The position numbers were made by a program, and so were the translations under genes. Shown here in pieces: positions 8,253-16,481 of a DNA stretch of 64,000 bases. Source of the stretch: Bacillus sp. OV166 (GTDB taxonomy: Bacteria; Bacillota; Bacilli; Bacillales; Cytobacillaceae). The DNA is taken from positions 5,837,001 through 5,901,000 of the forward strand of contig NZ_FXWM01000001.1 in the NCBI RefSeq assembly GCF_900177675.1. The letters run 5' to 3'. How positions within the stretch are numbered: position 1 is the stretch's first letter; each line of letters starts with the position of its first letter. Under the pieces are notes generated by a model. The model was given only the letters and a program-made list of their open reading frames with translations. It was not told the DNA's origin and ran no database searches.

Positions 8253-9167
8253 ATGATGAAACAACAAGAAATAGGGTCACGATCAATTGGGCTGCCGCTG
8301 ACCATTTCAATCATTGCCATCTCATTTTCGGCTATATTTGTCAAATGGTCAGACGCACCGGCCTCGATTTTGAGTATGTACCGGATGTGGTTTGCTAGTA
8401 TCTTAATGGTTCCCATCGTCTGGAAAAAACGCAGTGAATTTAATAATATCATGAAAAAAGATTGGTTCTTTTTATTTTTTTCAGGCTTCTTTTTAGCCTT
8501 GCACTTTGTCCTTTGGTTCGGGTCCTTGAAATTAACAACCGTCGCAAGCTCGACCATCATCCTTGCCTTACAGCCGATAGTCTCCTTGCTTGGAGGCTTT
8601 CTCCTATTCAAGGAACGAACCACCTTGTCCGCATTGATGACCATGGGTATTGCCATTATCGGAGCAATGATGATTGGCTGGGGGGATTTCGGTTTAAGCA
8701 ACGATGCAATCATGGGGGACCTGCTGTCGTTTTTCAGTGTCATCTCAGTGGTTGGTTACTTATTAATCGGTCAGACGATCGTCAAAAAGGTATCACATTG
8801 GCTTTATAGCTTTTGCGTATTTTTCTCGGCTTCAATTATTCTTACCATCTATAACCTTACAACAGGAGTTTCCTTAACTGGATATCCTGCCAAGGAATGG
8901 GGCATATTCTTGTTACTCGCCACCGTTCCAACGGTCAGTCACGTGATCAATAACTGGCTTTTAAACTACGTCAATGCGACAACGATCTCGATGAGTATTT
9001 TAGGCGAACCCGTCGGCGCCACGATTCTAGCGGTCCTATTATTAAATGAACATCTCGTCAGCTGGCAAATTGTCGGCGGCCTGCTCGTCCTGCTCGGTGT
9101 CTTCTTCTTTTTAAGTCAGCAGCAAAAACCACTGCCACAAACGGTAAAAGAAGGTACTTTTAATTAG
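8253..9167 (+). CDS. EamA/DMT-family transporter
   Basis: About 304 residues with ten predicted membrane helices in two repeated halves, the arrangement of EamA drug/metabolite transporters. Characteristic segments: FSAIFVKWSDAPASILSMYRMWFA in the first repeat, LALQPIVSLLGGFLLFKERTT near the end of the first half, and LGEPVGATILAVLLLNEHLVSWQIVGG in the second. Probably exports a small metabolite; substrate unknown. RBS AGGGGG precedes the paired ATG codons at 8253/8256. Own terminator at 9194. Confidence 0.9.
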   Translation: MMKQQEIGSRSIGLPLTISIIAISFSAIFVKWSDAPASILSMYRMWFASILMVPIVWKKRSEFNNIMKKDWFFLFFSGFFLALHFVLWFGSLKLTTVASSTIILALQPIVSLLGGFLLFKERTTLSALMTMGIAIIGAMMIGWGDFGLSNDAIMGDLLSFFSVISVVGYLLIGQTIVKKVSHWLYSFCVFFSASIILTIYNLTTGVSLTGYPAKEWGIFLLLATVPTVSHVINNWLLNYVNATTISMSILGEPVGATILAVLLLNEHLVSWQIVGGLLVLLGVFFFLSQQQKPLPQTVKEGTFN

Positions 9168-9193
9168 CATTTAAGAGAACAATAATACAGAAA

Positions 9194-9219
9194 AAAGGGA
9201 CTAAGATTAGTCCCTTTTT
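9194..9219 (+). terminator. Terminator after EamA gene
   Basis: AAGGGACTAA / TTAGTCCCTT with T run. Confidence 0.85.
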
Positions 9220-9259
9220 GAATACATGTATTCGGCGATCAATCACATTAAATTATCAT

Positions 9260-9394
9260 TTAATACCCTTTTACCTCATCCTGTTTTAGAAAACTCTTGA
9301 TCGTTTCTACGGATAATCCAAGTTCTTTTGCTTCCAAAATTAGCGCAAACCATTCCTTATCAATAACCGAAACATCACTTTCTGAAACATTCAT
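9260..9394 (-). CDS. SinI-like anti-repressor
   Basis: 44 residues from the ATG at 9394, fixed by RBS AGGAGG six bp upstream. The core IDKEWFALILEAKELGLSVETIKSFL matches the SinI dimerisation helix pair (in B. subtilis: LDQEWVALMVEAKEANISPEEIRKYL). SinI binds and disarms the biofilm/motility regulator SinR. No sinR-like gene is adjacent, so this is a stand-alone copy that may target a distant SinR-type regulator. Function is inferred from the motif. Confidence 0.8.
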   Translation of the reverse strand: MNVSESDVSVIDKEWFALILEAKELGLSVETIKSFLKQDEVKGY

Positions 9395-9624
9395 ATTCTT
9401 CCTCCTAAAATACTCTCCGTTTTCAATTATCCATTTATCTATTAAATAGTCTATACTGCTCAATATAAGCTATTATATCTAGTACTTTTATAACAGTGTG
9501 TTGGATTCTGTCGTATTTATAAAATTTTCCCAACTATTATCTGCTGGATTATTCCAAATTATCACAAATTACTACACTAGCCTTCTTAGAAATTAAGATA
9601 ACCAAATCTTGAACATACGAAAAA

Positions 9625-9666
9625 GGGCGGCTTCAAAAGACATGAATATGCCTCTTGAAGCCGCCC
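9625..9666 (-). terminator. Terminator left from a degraded gene
   Basis: Perfect 12-bp stem GGGCGGCTTCAA / TTGAAGCCGCCC with T run on the minus strand, just after the remnant at 9678-9815. Confidence 0.75.
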
Positions 9667-9677
9667 CTTAGAAGAAC

Positions 9678-9815
9678 TTATTTGCCTGAGTTTCCTTTCG
9701 GGATCGTCACGGCAGCCGTACCTCTAGTCGTATTTCCTGCGACCCACACTTTCAGCGGGTCAATTAAACCTTCTGCCTACCCAACGATTTTCCCAATTTT
9801 CACAGCTTCCAAGTT
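9678..9815 (-). pseudogene. 3' remnant of an unidentified gene
   Basis: Minus-strand translation reads EAVKIGKIVG, an in-frame TAG, then AEGLIDPLKVWVAGNTTRGT and further to a TAA at 9678, followed directly by a strong terminator. The protein-like composition, internal stop and lack of a start suggest the decayed end of a gene whose 5' part has been replaced by the neighbouring gene. Family not recognised. Confidence 0.4.
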
Positions 9816-10090
9816 GGGAAATCCGTTTCTTTTTGTTTTTCATACTCTTTCATTCTTGAGTAAGAGTTTGATAGTTTTGATAAAATGTATCCTTGAGGGC
9901 TTGTTATTTCGACTTGTTTGCTTAACTCTTGAATTTTTATATTCGTAAACATGTTAGACACTTGAGCTAAATTTTCAATCGTGTCCATTAATTCAGGGTT
10001 ATCATTGTAATTGCTTTTGGCGATATAGTAAATATAATCAAGTTTGTTCCTTATGTGCTTTAGCGTCTCGAGATCAAATTGTTCAGTCAT
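9800..10090 (-). CDS. Hypothetical protein
   Basis: 96 residues from the ATG at 10090, chosen because AAGGGGTGA lies 6 bp upstream; a longer frame to 10141 has no ribosome binding site. Mostly helical and polar (ETLKHIRNKLDYIYYIAKSN), no signal peptide or membrane helix. Not recognised. Its 3' end abuts or overlaps the remnant of another gene, so its C-terminus may be recent. Confidence 0.5.
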   Translation of the reverse strand: MTEQFDLETLKHIRNKLDYIYYIAKSNYNDNPELMDTIENLAQVSNMFTNIKIQELSKQVEITSPQGYILSKLSNSYSRMKEYEKQKETDFPTWKL

Positions 10091-10248
10091 TACATCACCC
10101 CTTATCTTAAAGCATATGGAACAAAAGGTGATTTGGAACAAAATCCAAAAATAAATTTTAGTGAAAAAAAATAAAGGTTGGCATCTTAAATAAAAATCAA
10201 TGAAATCGACATAACGGATGGCATTAAATGAGTTTGGACTTAAAATAG

Positions 10249-10293
10249 AAAAGCAGAAGTGGAACCCCTAGGGTTTATTTACTTCTGCTTTTT
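10249..10293 (-). terminator. Terminator after DoxX gene
   Basis: AAAGCAGAAGT / ACTTCTGCTTT stem with T/A tracts on both sides. Confidence 0.8.
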
Positions 10294-10302
10294 GATGTTA
10301 AT

Positions 10303-10818
10303 TTAAGCTGTGACTTTTGCTTTTTCGTGATCTGGACCTTTTTTGCTCATTTTTGTGATGAAAGGAACCACCCAACGGTCTAAACCGATTCTTCCAGCGT
10401 TATAACCAGCTGTTAAGATGATGAAGCCAAGGAAAATGTCTCTAGGGTTATGAGATACTGTACCGGCTAAGAAGAAGCTAAAGTTCATTACTAAACCAAA
10501 GAACATTGCAGTTGTTGTTAAGCAGCCTAAGATTAAGCCTAAGCCGATTAGTGTTTCCCCCCAAGGGACGATGATGTTAAACACATCCACGTTTGGTAAG
10601 GCAAAGTGTTTTAAGAAGTCAACATACCATCCAAATACGACTGCACCATCTGGACCTTTTACTGGGTTCGCAATAGCTCCTTTTAAGAATCCAGCCGCAT
10701 CGAAGCCGCCTGTTAATTTATGAAAACCTGCTGTAAACCAAGAATAGCCAAGGTATAAACGTAAGACAGTTAAGATAGCGGCAGCGATTTTATTTTCTCT
10801 TAAAAATTTGTTAATCAT
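10303..10818 (-). CDS. DoxX family membrane protein
   Basis: 171 residues with four membrane helices. The DoxX/TQO small-subunit pattern is visible: LRLYLGYSWFTAGFHKLTGGF near the N-terminus, VPWGETLIGLGLILGCLTTTA in the middle and a C-terminal NAGRIGLDRW. Family members support quinone-linked or thiol redox processes, but substrate is unknown. Start ATG preceded by AAAGGCGG. Alone in its transcription unit. A second, shorter DoxX protein lies at 52122. Confidence 0.85.
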   Translation of the reverse strand: MINKFLRENKIAAAILTVLRLYLGYSWFTAGFHKLTGGFDAAGFLKGAIANPVKGPDGAVVFGWYVDFLKHFALPNVDVFNIIVPWGETLIGLGLILGCLTTTAMFFGLVMNFSFFLAGTVSHNPRDIFLGFIILTAGYNAGRIGLDRWVVPFITKMSKKGPDHEKAKVTA

Positions 10819-10986
10819 AATTCATTCCGCCTTTCAATTTTTGTTTGTTCTTTATGATTACACTATATTCCCTTTTTCTGTTAAACAACATAGGTATAGT
10901 GATAAGTTCACAGTTTGTTAAAAATGTTATGACGAACTGTTGAACAGCAATAAGTAATCCATCATATCTGCAGTCTTTGCTTTCGA

Positions 10987-11014
10987 ACCATTCCCTTTAA
11001 GTTGGCATATAGTA
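10987..11014 (+). promoter_or_regulatory. Candidate SigK/SigE-type promoter
   Basis: AC at 10987, 17-bp spacer, CATATAGTA at 11006-11014, in front of the GerPF-like gene. Same geometry as the promoter at 3985. Confidence 0.5.
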
Positions 11015-11043
11015 AGTTATTAAAATGCAAAGGATGTTCATCC

Positions 11044-11263
11044 ATGTCAGAATTTCCAGTTCCAGTGAAGATTGATACAGTCAGTAAGCGGGATTGTTCA
11101 ATTTGGCAATTCGTTGTTTATTTCTCCTAAGGGCGCCTCGAAAAACACACAGGGCTCAGGCTCAATAAATACAGGGTTTCATGTCACAACTATTACTGGT
11201 CAAAGTACAACCACTTCGGTCAATGCGGATGTACTTGACCAACCCATCGTGCAGGATAACTAA
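11044..11263 (+). pseudogene. GerPF-like spore germination protein, frameshifted
   Basis: The ATG at 11044 (after AAAGGA) opens MSEFPVPVKIDTVS, a typical GerPA/GerPF N-terminus. After codon 14 the family sequence continues one frame over: SGIVQFGNSLFISPKGASKN, then a GSGSINTGFH segment to the stop at 11263. One extra A near 11086-11087 explains the shift. The intact product would be about 72 residues. GerP proteins aid germinant access through the coat. A promoter of mother-cell type precedes it and a terminator follows, so the gene was functional until recently, or the extra base is an assembly error. Confidence 0.8.
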
Positions 11264-11265
11264 GC

Positions 11266-11301
11266 AAAAAGACGACTCGGAAGCCCGAATCGTCTTTCTT
11301 T
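11266..11301 (+). terminator. Terminator after gerPF-like gene
   Basis: AAAGACGA ... TCGTCTTT stem followed by CTTT. Confidence 0.75.
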
Positions 11302-11363
11302 AAATAGAACAGTTAAGCACTTGCTTTTGCTTTTTTGTGATCAATTTCTATTTTTCCAGCTGA

Positions 11364-11609
11364 TTAACAACTGAGATCGTTTATTTCAGAATCTGGTGAG
11401 AAAATCCCACCGAGATATTCGGCGTGTTCGAGATATTGTTGCACAAAGTCTTTTAATGCCATCGGGATACCCGTATCTTCTAACCAATAATCATAACTAA
11501 TCGCCAAAGTCTTTTTGATCATGTCATTTTCTAGCCAGTTAGGGGCTAATTTATGCTCAAGACCGGCAAGGACATTAGCAATTTCTTGAATTGTGGTTAT
11601 GTTTATCAC
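11364..11609 (-). CDS. Hypothetical protein
   Basis: About 81 residues, acidic, with no membrane segment (NVLAGLEHKLAPNWLENDMI). Not recognised. The listed start is the GTG at 11609, which overlaps its own AGAAGGTG ribosome binding site, so initiation may instead be a few codons downstream at a non-standard codon. The region upstream repeats AAGGTGATA twice. Confidence 0.45.
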   Translation of the reverse strand: MINITTIQEIANVLAGLEHKLAPNWLENDMIKKTLAISYDYWLEDTGIPMALKDFVQQYLEHAEYLGGIFSPDSEINDLSC

Positions 11610-11784
11610 CTTCTTAGAAAAAAGTTATATCACCTTTTTTCTAGTATATGTGATTATCGGCAAAAAAAATTCTAAAACCACTCCATTTCTTATAGTTCGC
11701 AGTCGGTGTCACATACCTTCAATTTCTCACCGAGTTCGGTGCTTAGACGCAAAATTATATGCTGAAACATGTTGATCTATACCA

Positions 11785-11820
11785 AACAGGCTTGGAGTTT
11801 TCCTCCAAGCCTATTTTTTC
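11785..11820. terminator. Terminator hairpin
   Basis: AGGCTTGGAG / CTCCAAGCCT; the T run is better in the plus direction, but it is placed to end the minus-strand NlpC/P60 gene. Confidence 0.6.
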
Positions 11821-11833
11821 TATTAACTTATAT

Positions 11834-13189
11834 CTAATGCAATACTCTTGATGCAGTTGTAAATTTAGCCGGATTATACGTAGCAATTTTAACAACATCA
11901 CCCGTTTGCGGGGCATGTATATATTTCCCGCCTCCAATATATATGCCGACATGATAGGCAGGGTTACCCCTAAATACTAAATCACCTTTCTGTACATCGT
12001 ACGGGGAAATTCTGGTTCCAACATCTTGTTGGTCACGGGATACCCTTGGAAGACTAATACCAACATATCGGTACACATATTGAGTGAACCCTGAGCAGTC
12101 AAACCCGCTTGGAGATGACCCGCCCCAAACGTATGGAACGCCCAAATATTGTTTAGCGGCTGCTATTAACTCATTTGCCTTGTCAGAGTTAGTCGCTGTA
12201 ACTGTCGGCGAAACGGAAACTGATGGGCTGTTTACCGAAGACTGTGGTGCCTGTTGTCTTGGCTTTTCTGGCGCTTGCTGTCTTGGCTTTACTGGTGATT
12301 GTTGTCGTACTTCTTCTGGTGCTTGTTGCCGTACCTCTTCTTGTGCTTGTTGCTGTGCCTCTTCTTGTACTTGTTGCTGTGCCTCTTCTTGTACTTGTTG
12401 CTGTGCCTCTTCTTGTACTTGTTGCTGTGCCTTTTCTTGTGCTTGTTGCTGTGCCTTTTCTTGTGCTTCTTGCCGTGCCTTTTCTTGTGCTTCTAGTCGT
12501 GCTTTATCTTGTGCATTTTTTTGAGTTTGTTGTTTAGCTAGTTCCGTTTGTTGTTGCTTTAAGGCGCTTTTTGAATCGGCCAATACCTTTTTCATTTCTA
12601 GTTTATCAGCTTCAACCATCTTCTGTTCAGAAGCTAATTCAGCCTGACTCTTTTTTAATTGGGATAATTCATTTTCGAGCTTTTGCTCTGCAGCATTTAA
12701 GGTTTCTTCTTTTTTAGCTAGAGCCTTCATTATATCTGTATTACTTTCAAGAATTTGCATAACTGCAGTAGATCGAGTTAATAACTGAGAAAAATCTTTA
12801 GACGAAATAATAAATTCTGCGTAAGTGATAATGGACTGTTTCCCTTGTGCCTGCATGGTTCTTAGTCTTGTAGAATAGTAGTCTTTGTTCGTTTCTAAGT
12901 CTTTTCTTGCTCTTTCAATTTCAGTCTTTGTGTCTTCCATTTGACCTTGTTGTGCTTTAATATCATCGTTTAGTTGTTTGCTTTTTTCCATTCCTAAAAT
13001 GATTCGATTGTCTAGTTGTTGTATCTTTGTTTCTAACTCTTCAATTTGTCCTTCGGTCTCGTTGATTTGTCCTTTTGTCTGATTGATTTGTCCTTGAGTA
13101 ACAGGTGGACTTGCAAAAGTAGGGGTTGCTTGCACGATCGTAGTTAAAAGAGCAACCGATAGCGTAAATATTAATGTTTTCCGTTTCAA
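11834..13189 (-). CDS. Secreted NlpC/P60 peptidoglycan endopeptidase with coiled coil
   Basis: 451 residues beginning at TTG 13189 (RBS AAAAGGTGA). Signal peptide about 1-26 ending ATPTFA-S. Residues 30-240 form a long coiled coil resembling CwlO/PcsB N-terminal domains. Residues 240-320 are a low-complexity linker of eight-residue units of type AQQQVQEE, then RQQ/Pro-rich sequence. The C-terminal NlpC/P60 domain (340-451) has catalytic C365 (DCSGF), H413 (HVGIYIG) and H425. It should cut D-Glu-diaminopimelate peptide links. CwlO-type enzymes are activated by FtsEX; that partner is not in the window. No c-di-AMP riboswitch is evident in its leader. Confidence 0.92.
   Translation of the reverse strand: MKRKTLIFTLSVALLTTIVQATPTFASPPVTQGQINQTKGQINETEGQIEELETKIQQLDNRIILGMEKSKQLNDDIKAQQGQMEDTKTEIERARKDLETNKDYYSTRLRTMQAQGKQSIITYAEFIISSKDFSQLLTRSTAVMQILESNTDIMKALAKKEETLNAAEQKLENELSQLKKSQAELASEQKMVEADKLEMKKVLADSKSALKQQQTELAKQQTQKNAQDKARLEAQEKARQEAQEKAQQQAQEKAQQQVQEEAQQQVQEEAQQQVQEEAQQQAQEEVRQQAPEEVRQQSPVKPRQQAPEKPRQQAPQSSVNSPSVSVSPTVTATNSDKANELIAAAKQYLGVPYVWGGSSPSGFDCSGFTQYVYRYVGISLPRVSRDQQDVGTRISPYDVQKGDLVFRGNPAYHVGIYIGGGKYIHAPQTGDVVKIATYNPAKFTTASRVLH
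12300..12500 (-). repeat. 24-bp in-frame tandem repeat in NlpC/P60 gene
   Basis: About eight units of 24 bp encoding variants of AQQQVQEE/AQEKAQQQ. The three central units are nearly identical, which points to recent slippage expansion. Confidence 0.85.
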
Positions 13190-13432
13190 ACTATAATCAC
13201 CTTTTCTTAGAGAAAATTATTCCAATTCATATAATTATAGTTTAAGTTTGTTAGAGAATAATAACAATGGAACTGGACAGAATGTAATAAATTTGTAATG
13301 TTATGTAGAAACTTCATAGAAAGCGTCGAATATAGAACCTAGTTTTCGTGAGAGTATGTTAACTTTCGTCATTTTCCAATATTATAGAAGAAACTTGAGA
13401 GAATAAACGAGTTGGTACGGAAATGTCCACAC

Positions 13433-13465
13433 AAAAAAACCTCGAAGAATTCAGACTTCGAGGTT
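13433..13465 (-). terminator. Terminator of metNPQ operon
   Basis: AACCTCGAAG / CTTCGAGGTT with T7 on the minus strand. Confidence 0.85.
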
Positions 13466-13475
13466 TGTTCTGGAT

Positions 13476-14303
13476 TTACTTTTTCATCCAATCCGGTTTT
13501 CCAAATCCTTTAAATTGTTCATCTATCACTTTTTCAAATTCATCAGACTCGACAATCGCTTTTATATCTTTTGCAAATTGAGCATCTTTGTTTTCTGTTT
13601 TCACCGCTACAACATTGCGATAAGGATCGAGCATATTCTCAAGCGCTAGCGCTTTAAGCAAGTCCATTTTAGCAGCAAGAGCGAAGTTTCCAGGTACAGC
13701 GGCTATGTCAGCACTATCGACAGAACGAGGCAGCTGACCTGCTTCAATCGGCTGAAACTTCAAGTTTTTCTTATTTTCAGTAATATCCTTCTCAGACACT
13801 TTAATCGGGTCTGCCTTTTCATTAATTTTAATCAAACCTTCATCATGGAGCGTATTCAAGGCCCGAGCGGCATTCGTCGGATCATTTGGAAGGGTAACTG
13901 TTGACCCATCCTTCACCTCAGCAAGCGATTTATAAGTGTTTGAATAAAGGCCCATAGGTGCCGTTGGGACAGAAATCAACGCGGATAAATCCATGTTATT
14001 TTCCTTCGCAAAACTTGAAAGGTAAATCGAGTTTTGGAAGAGGTTTGCGTGAATATCACCATTATCTAGCGCTTTGTCTGGTTGAATATAATCACTAAAT
14101 TCAACAATCTCTACTTTGTAGCCCTTTTCTTCTAATCCTGGTACAATCGCTTTCTTCAACATATCACTATACGGACCAGCTGTAGCCCCCAATTTAATAT
14201 TCTTTGAATCAGCGCTTTTCTTATCGTTGTTTCCTGAGCTGCCACAAGCAGCTAAAGCTCCTAAGACTACTAGCAATATAAATGATAAAAACAATTTTTT
14301 CAT
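13476..14303 (-). CDS. metQ: Methionine ABC transporter, substrate-binding lipoprotein
   Basis: 275 residues. Lipoprotein signal with lipobox LAAC, Cys20, and a DUF/NlpA-family body (KLGATAGPYSDML, then QPDKALDNGDIHANLFQN). It captures L- or D-methionine outside the membrane and delivers it to MetP. Last gene of the metN-metP-metQ operon under an S-box, 20 bp after metP. Length and domain agree with MetQ. Confidence 0.95.
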   Translation of the reverse strand: MKKLFLSFILLVVLGALAACGSSGNNDKKSADSKNIKLGATAGPYSDMLKKAIVPGLEEKGYKVEIVEFSDYIQPDKALDNGDIHANLFQNSIYLSSFAKENNMDLSALISVPTAPMGLYSNTYKSLAEVKDGSTVTLPNDPTNAARALNTLHDEGLIKINEKADPIKVSEKDITENKKNLKFQPIEAGQLPRSVDSADIAAVPGNFALAAKMDLLKALALENMLDPYRNVVAVKTENKDAQFAKDIKAIVESDEFEKVIDEQFKGFGKPDWMKK

Positions 14304-14323
14304 GACTATTTCCCTCTCTCTTT

Positions 14324-14998
14324 TTATCTTTTATCAAAAACTTTGGCGAGAAAATCGCCAAGAAACTGAACAAACTGAACTAAAACAATTAATATAATCA
14401 CAGTGGCAATCATAATGGTATTGTCGTATCGATAGTAACCAAACCGAATGGCCAAATCACCAATTCCACCGCCGCCAACGGTCCCTGCCATCGCCGAAAA
14501 TCCAATTAAACTAATCAGTGTTAAGGTAATACCTGAGATAATTCCTGACCTTGCTTCAAGGAGCAGGACATCTTTAATAATCATTAACGGCGTAGCGCCG
14601 GCAGCTATCGCGGCTTCAATGACCCCTTTATCAATCTCCCTTAATGCATTCTCGACAATTCGGGCAAAAAAAGGAATCGAAGCTACAGAAAGCGAAACAC
14701 TCGCAGCAGTTGGTCCAATTGTTGTACCCACTAGAAAATTGGTTAAGGGAATTAACGCCACCAATAAAATAATAAAAGGAATGGAGCGGACTAAATTAAC
14801 AACAAAGCCCATGCAAAGTTGGATGACGCGATTTTGCAAAAACAAGCCTTTGTCGGTCACGTATAATAGAATCCCTACTGGCAAGCCAATGACTATCGCG
14901 ATTACCAATGAGATGAGGATCATATAAATCGTTTGTAAAAATGCTGTATTAATATCAGGAATTAGTTCCAAAAGATGCTGAAAATCAAAGCCCATCAC
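14324..14998 (-). CDS. metP: Methionine ABC transporter permease
   Basis: 224 residues with five to six membrane helices and the permease EAA-type loop (EAAIAAGATPLMIIKDVLL). Pairs with MetN; its start overlaps the end of metN by 14 bp, indicating translational coupling. Family MetI/MetP. Confidence 0.95.
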   Translation of the reverse strand: MMGFDFQHLLELIPDINTAFLQTIYMILISLVIAIVIGLPVGILLYVTDKGLFLQNRVIQLCMGFVVNLVRSIPFIILLVALIPLTNFLVGTTIGPTAASVSLSVASIPFFARIVENALREIDKGVIEAAIAAGATPLMIIKDVLLLEARSGIISGITLTLISLIGFSAMAGTVGGGGIGDLAIRFGYYRYDNTIMIATVIILIVLVQFVQFLGDFLAKVFDKR

Positions 14999-15998
14999 GT
15001 AACACCTCCACTTGCGCTGCCCGGTCTTCGATATACTGAAGTGCTGCTTTCACGTCTTCCTTTTGTCCCTTCAATTCCATAATAAAGATGCCTAGTGGCA
15101 ATTCTTGAATATATTCAATCGATCCATGCAGGAAGTTCCCTTTTACGTTACATTGCTGGAGCATATCGGAAATAACGCCCTCTCCAGCGACTTTCCCCTT
15201 AAACATGACCTTGATAATCGGTCCTTCACAATTATTTAAAATGGTCTCCGGAACGTCAAAGGAAACAACACTGTCGATAAATTCTTTGGTCAGTTCTGCC
15301 TGAGGGTTGGCAAATATATCATATACCGCTCCCTCTTCAATGACCTTTCCTTCTTGCATAATCGCCATTCGATTACAAATTTCCTTGACAACATTCATCT
15401 CATGCGTGATTAAAACTATCGTAATATCGAGTTCTTTGTTAATTTTTTTCAATAAATTTAAGATCGATTTTGTCGTGGTTGGATCCAGGGCTGATGTTGC
15501 TTCATCACATAATAGTACCTTCGGATTATTAGCCAGCGCTCGTGCAATCCCTACCCGTTGTTTTTGTCCACCGCTCAGTTGGGAAGGATAAACATCCCTT
15601 TTATCCCCAAGACCGACCGTTGCAAGCAGTTCTTCCACCCGTTCTTTGATTTGGTTCTTTGGATAGTTGGCCGCTTTCAACGAAAACACGATATTCTCAA
15701 ACACCGTTTTTTGACTGATTAAATAAAAGTGTTGAAAAATCATCCCTATTTTTAATCGTGATAAGCGTAGATTCTCCCCCTTTAGTGAAGTAAGGTCAAT
15801 ACCATCAACAGTAATACTCCCTGATGTTGGTCGCTCCAACAGATTAATACAGCGCAAGAGCGAACTTTTTCCTGCACCTGAATAGCCGACAATTCCATAA
15901 ATTCCGCCTCTTTGAACGGTTAACGAAACATCATCCACACCTTTTACCGTGCCATTTTTCGTATTGTAAACTTTCGAAAGATTCTGAATCTCAATCAT
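14985..15998 (-). CDS. metN: Methionine ABC transporter, ATP-binding protein
   Basis: 337 residues. Walker A GYSGAGKSS (about 38-46), signature LSGGQKQR, Walker B VLLCDEATSALD and switch His in LITHEM. The C-terminal ~90 residues form the NIL domain that binds methionine and inhibits transport when the cell is replete. First gene of the operon; the leader carries a SAM riboswitch and terminator. Confidence 0.96.
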   Translation of the reverse strand: MIEIQNLSKVYNTKNGTVKGVDDVSLTVQRGGIYGIVGYSGAGKSSLLRCINLLERPTSGSITVDGIDLTSLKGENLRLSRLKIGMIFQHFYLISQKTVFENIVFSLKAANYPKNQIKERVEELLATVGLGDKRDVYPSQLSGGQKQRVGIARALANNPKVLLCDEATSALDPTTTKSILNLLKKINKELDITIVLITHEMNVVKEICNRMAIMQEGKVIEEGAVYDIFANPQAELTKEFIDSVVSFDVPETILNNCEGPIIKVMFKGKVAGEGVISDMLQQCNVKGNFLHGSIEYIQELPLGIFIMELKGQKEDVKAALQYIEDRAAQVEVLRDGL

Positions 15999-16036
15999 AC
16001 GATTACCTCTTTTTTAAAATGCAATATTTTGGATAT

Positions 16037-16068
16037 AAAAAAATGCCCCTCTCAACTGAAAGGGACAT
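16037..16068 (-). terminator. S-box terminator
   Basis: Minus-strand stem ATGTCCCTTTC / GAGAGGGGCAT followed by T6, just downstream of the S-box aptamer and upstream of metN. Confidence 0.9.
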
Positions 16069-16090
16069 CGAAATACAAGTGGATATTTCG

Positions 16091-16197
16091 ACTTATCTTT
16101 CAGAATGATCGTCATTCTGCAGGAATTGGCACCTTCCCTGTAATGGGGGTTGCCGGACGTCATAGGGCCTAGTCCCTCAGTCGCTCTCGATAAGTTT
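16091..16197 (-). promoter_or_regulatory. SAM riboswitch (S-box)
   Basis: Minus strand shows P1 ACTTATC / GATAAGT, AGAGCGACTGAGGGA, GGCCCTATGACGTCCGGCAACC and AAGGTGCCAATTCC, the S-box core. S-adenosylmethionine should favour the downstream terminator and shut off metNPQ. Confidence 0.96.
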
Positions 16198-16391
16198 CAT
16201 CATTAAATTAAGATATTTAAGATATTACCAATCTATTTTAATCTTGTCAATCATCTGAAAATAGTATTCTAACATAATATGGATTTCCATTCCCATAAAA
16301 TCAATCTAAATAGTTGGATTAACTATACTATACTCAACTATACTAGTCTATTCTATTTTTATTTTACCTGCATCTCATTCCGACAACCCCA

Positions 16392-16424
16392 AAAAAAGAC
16401 AAGAGCAGCTTTGCCCTCGTCCGA
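16392..16424 (-). terminator. Probable terminator of ABC exporter operon
   Basis: Imperfect hairpin (GACGAGGGC ... GCTCTTGTC) followed by T7 on the minus strand, 60 bp after the last permease gene. Confidence 0.6.
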
Positions 16425-16481
16425 CGTTTACACTTTTCCGCTTTATACATTAGCTGTGCGGAGGTCTGAACCACATATCTA

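Noticed and set aside
12084-12537. Cys-rich and Leu/Val-rich plus-strand ORFs
   Set aside because: They are frame shadows of the repetitive Gln/Glu-rich region of the NlpC/P60 gene on the other strand.
13190-13430. c-di-AMP riboswitch before the NlpC/P60 gene
   Set aside because: Such leaders are known for some cell-wall hydrolase genes, but the motif is not visible here.
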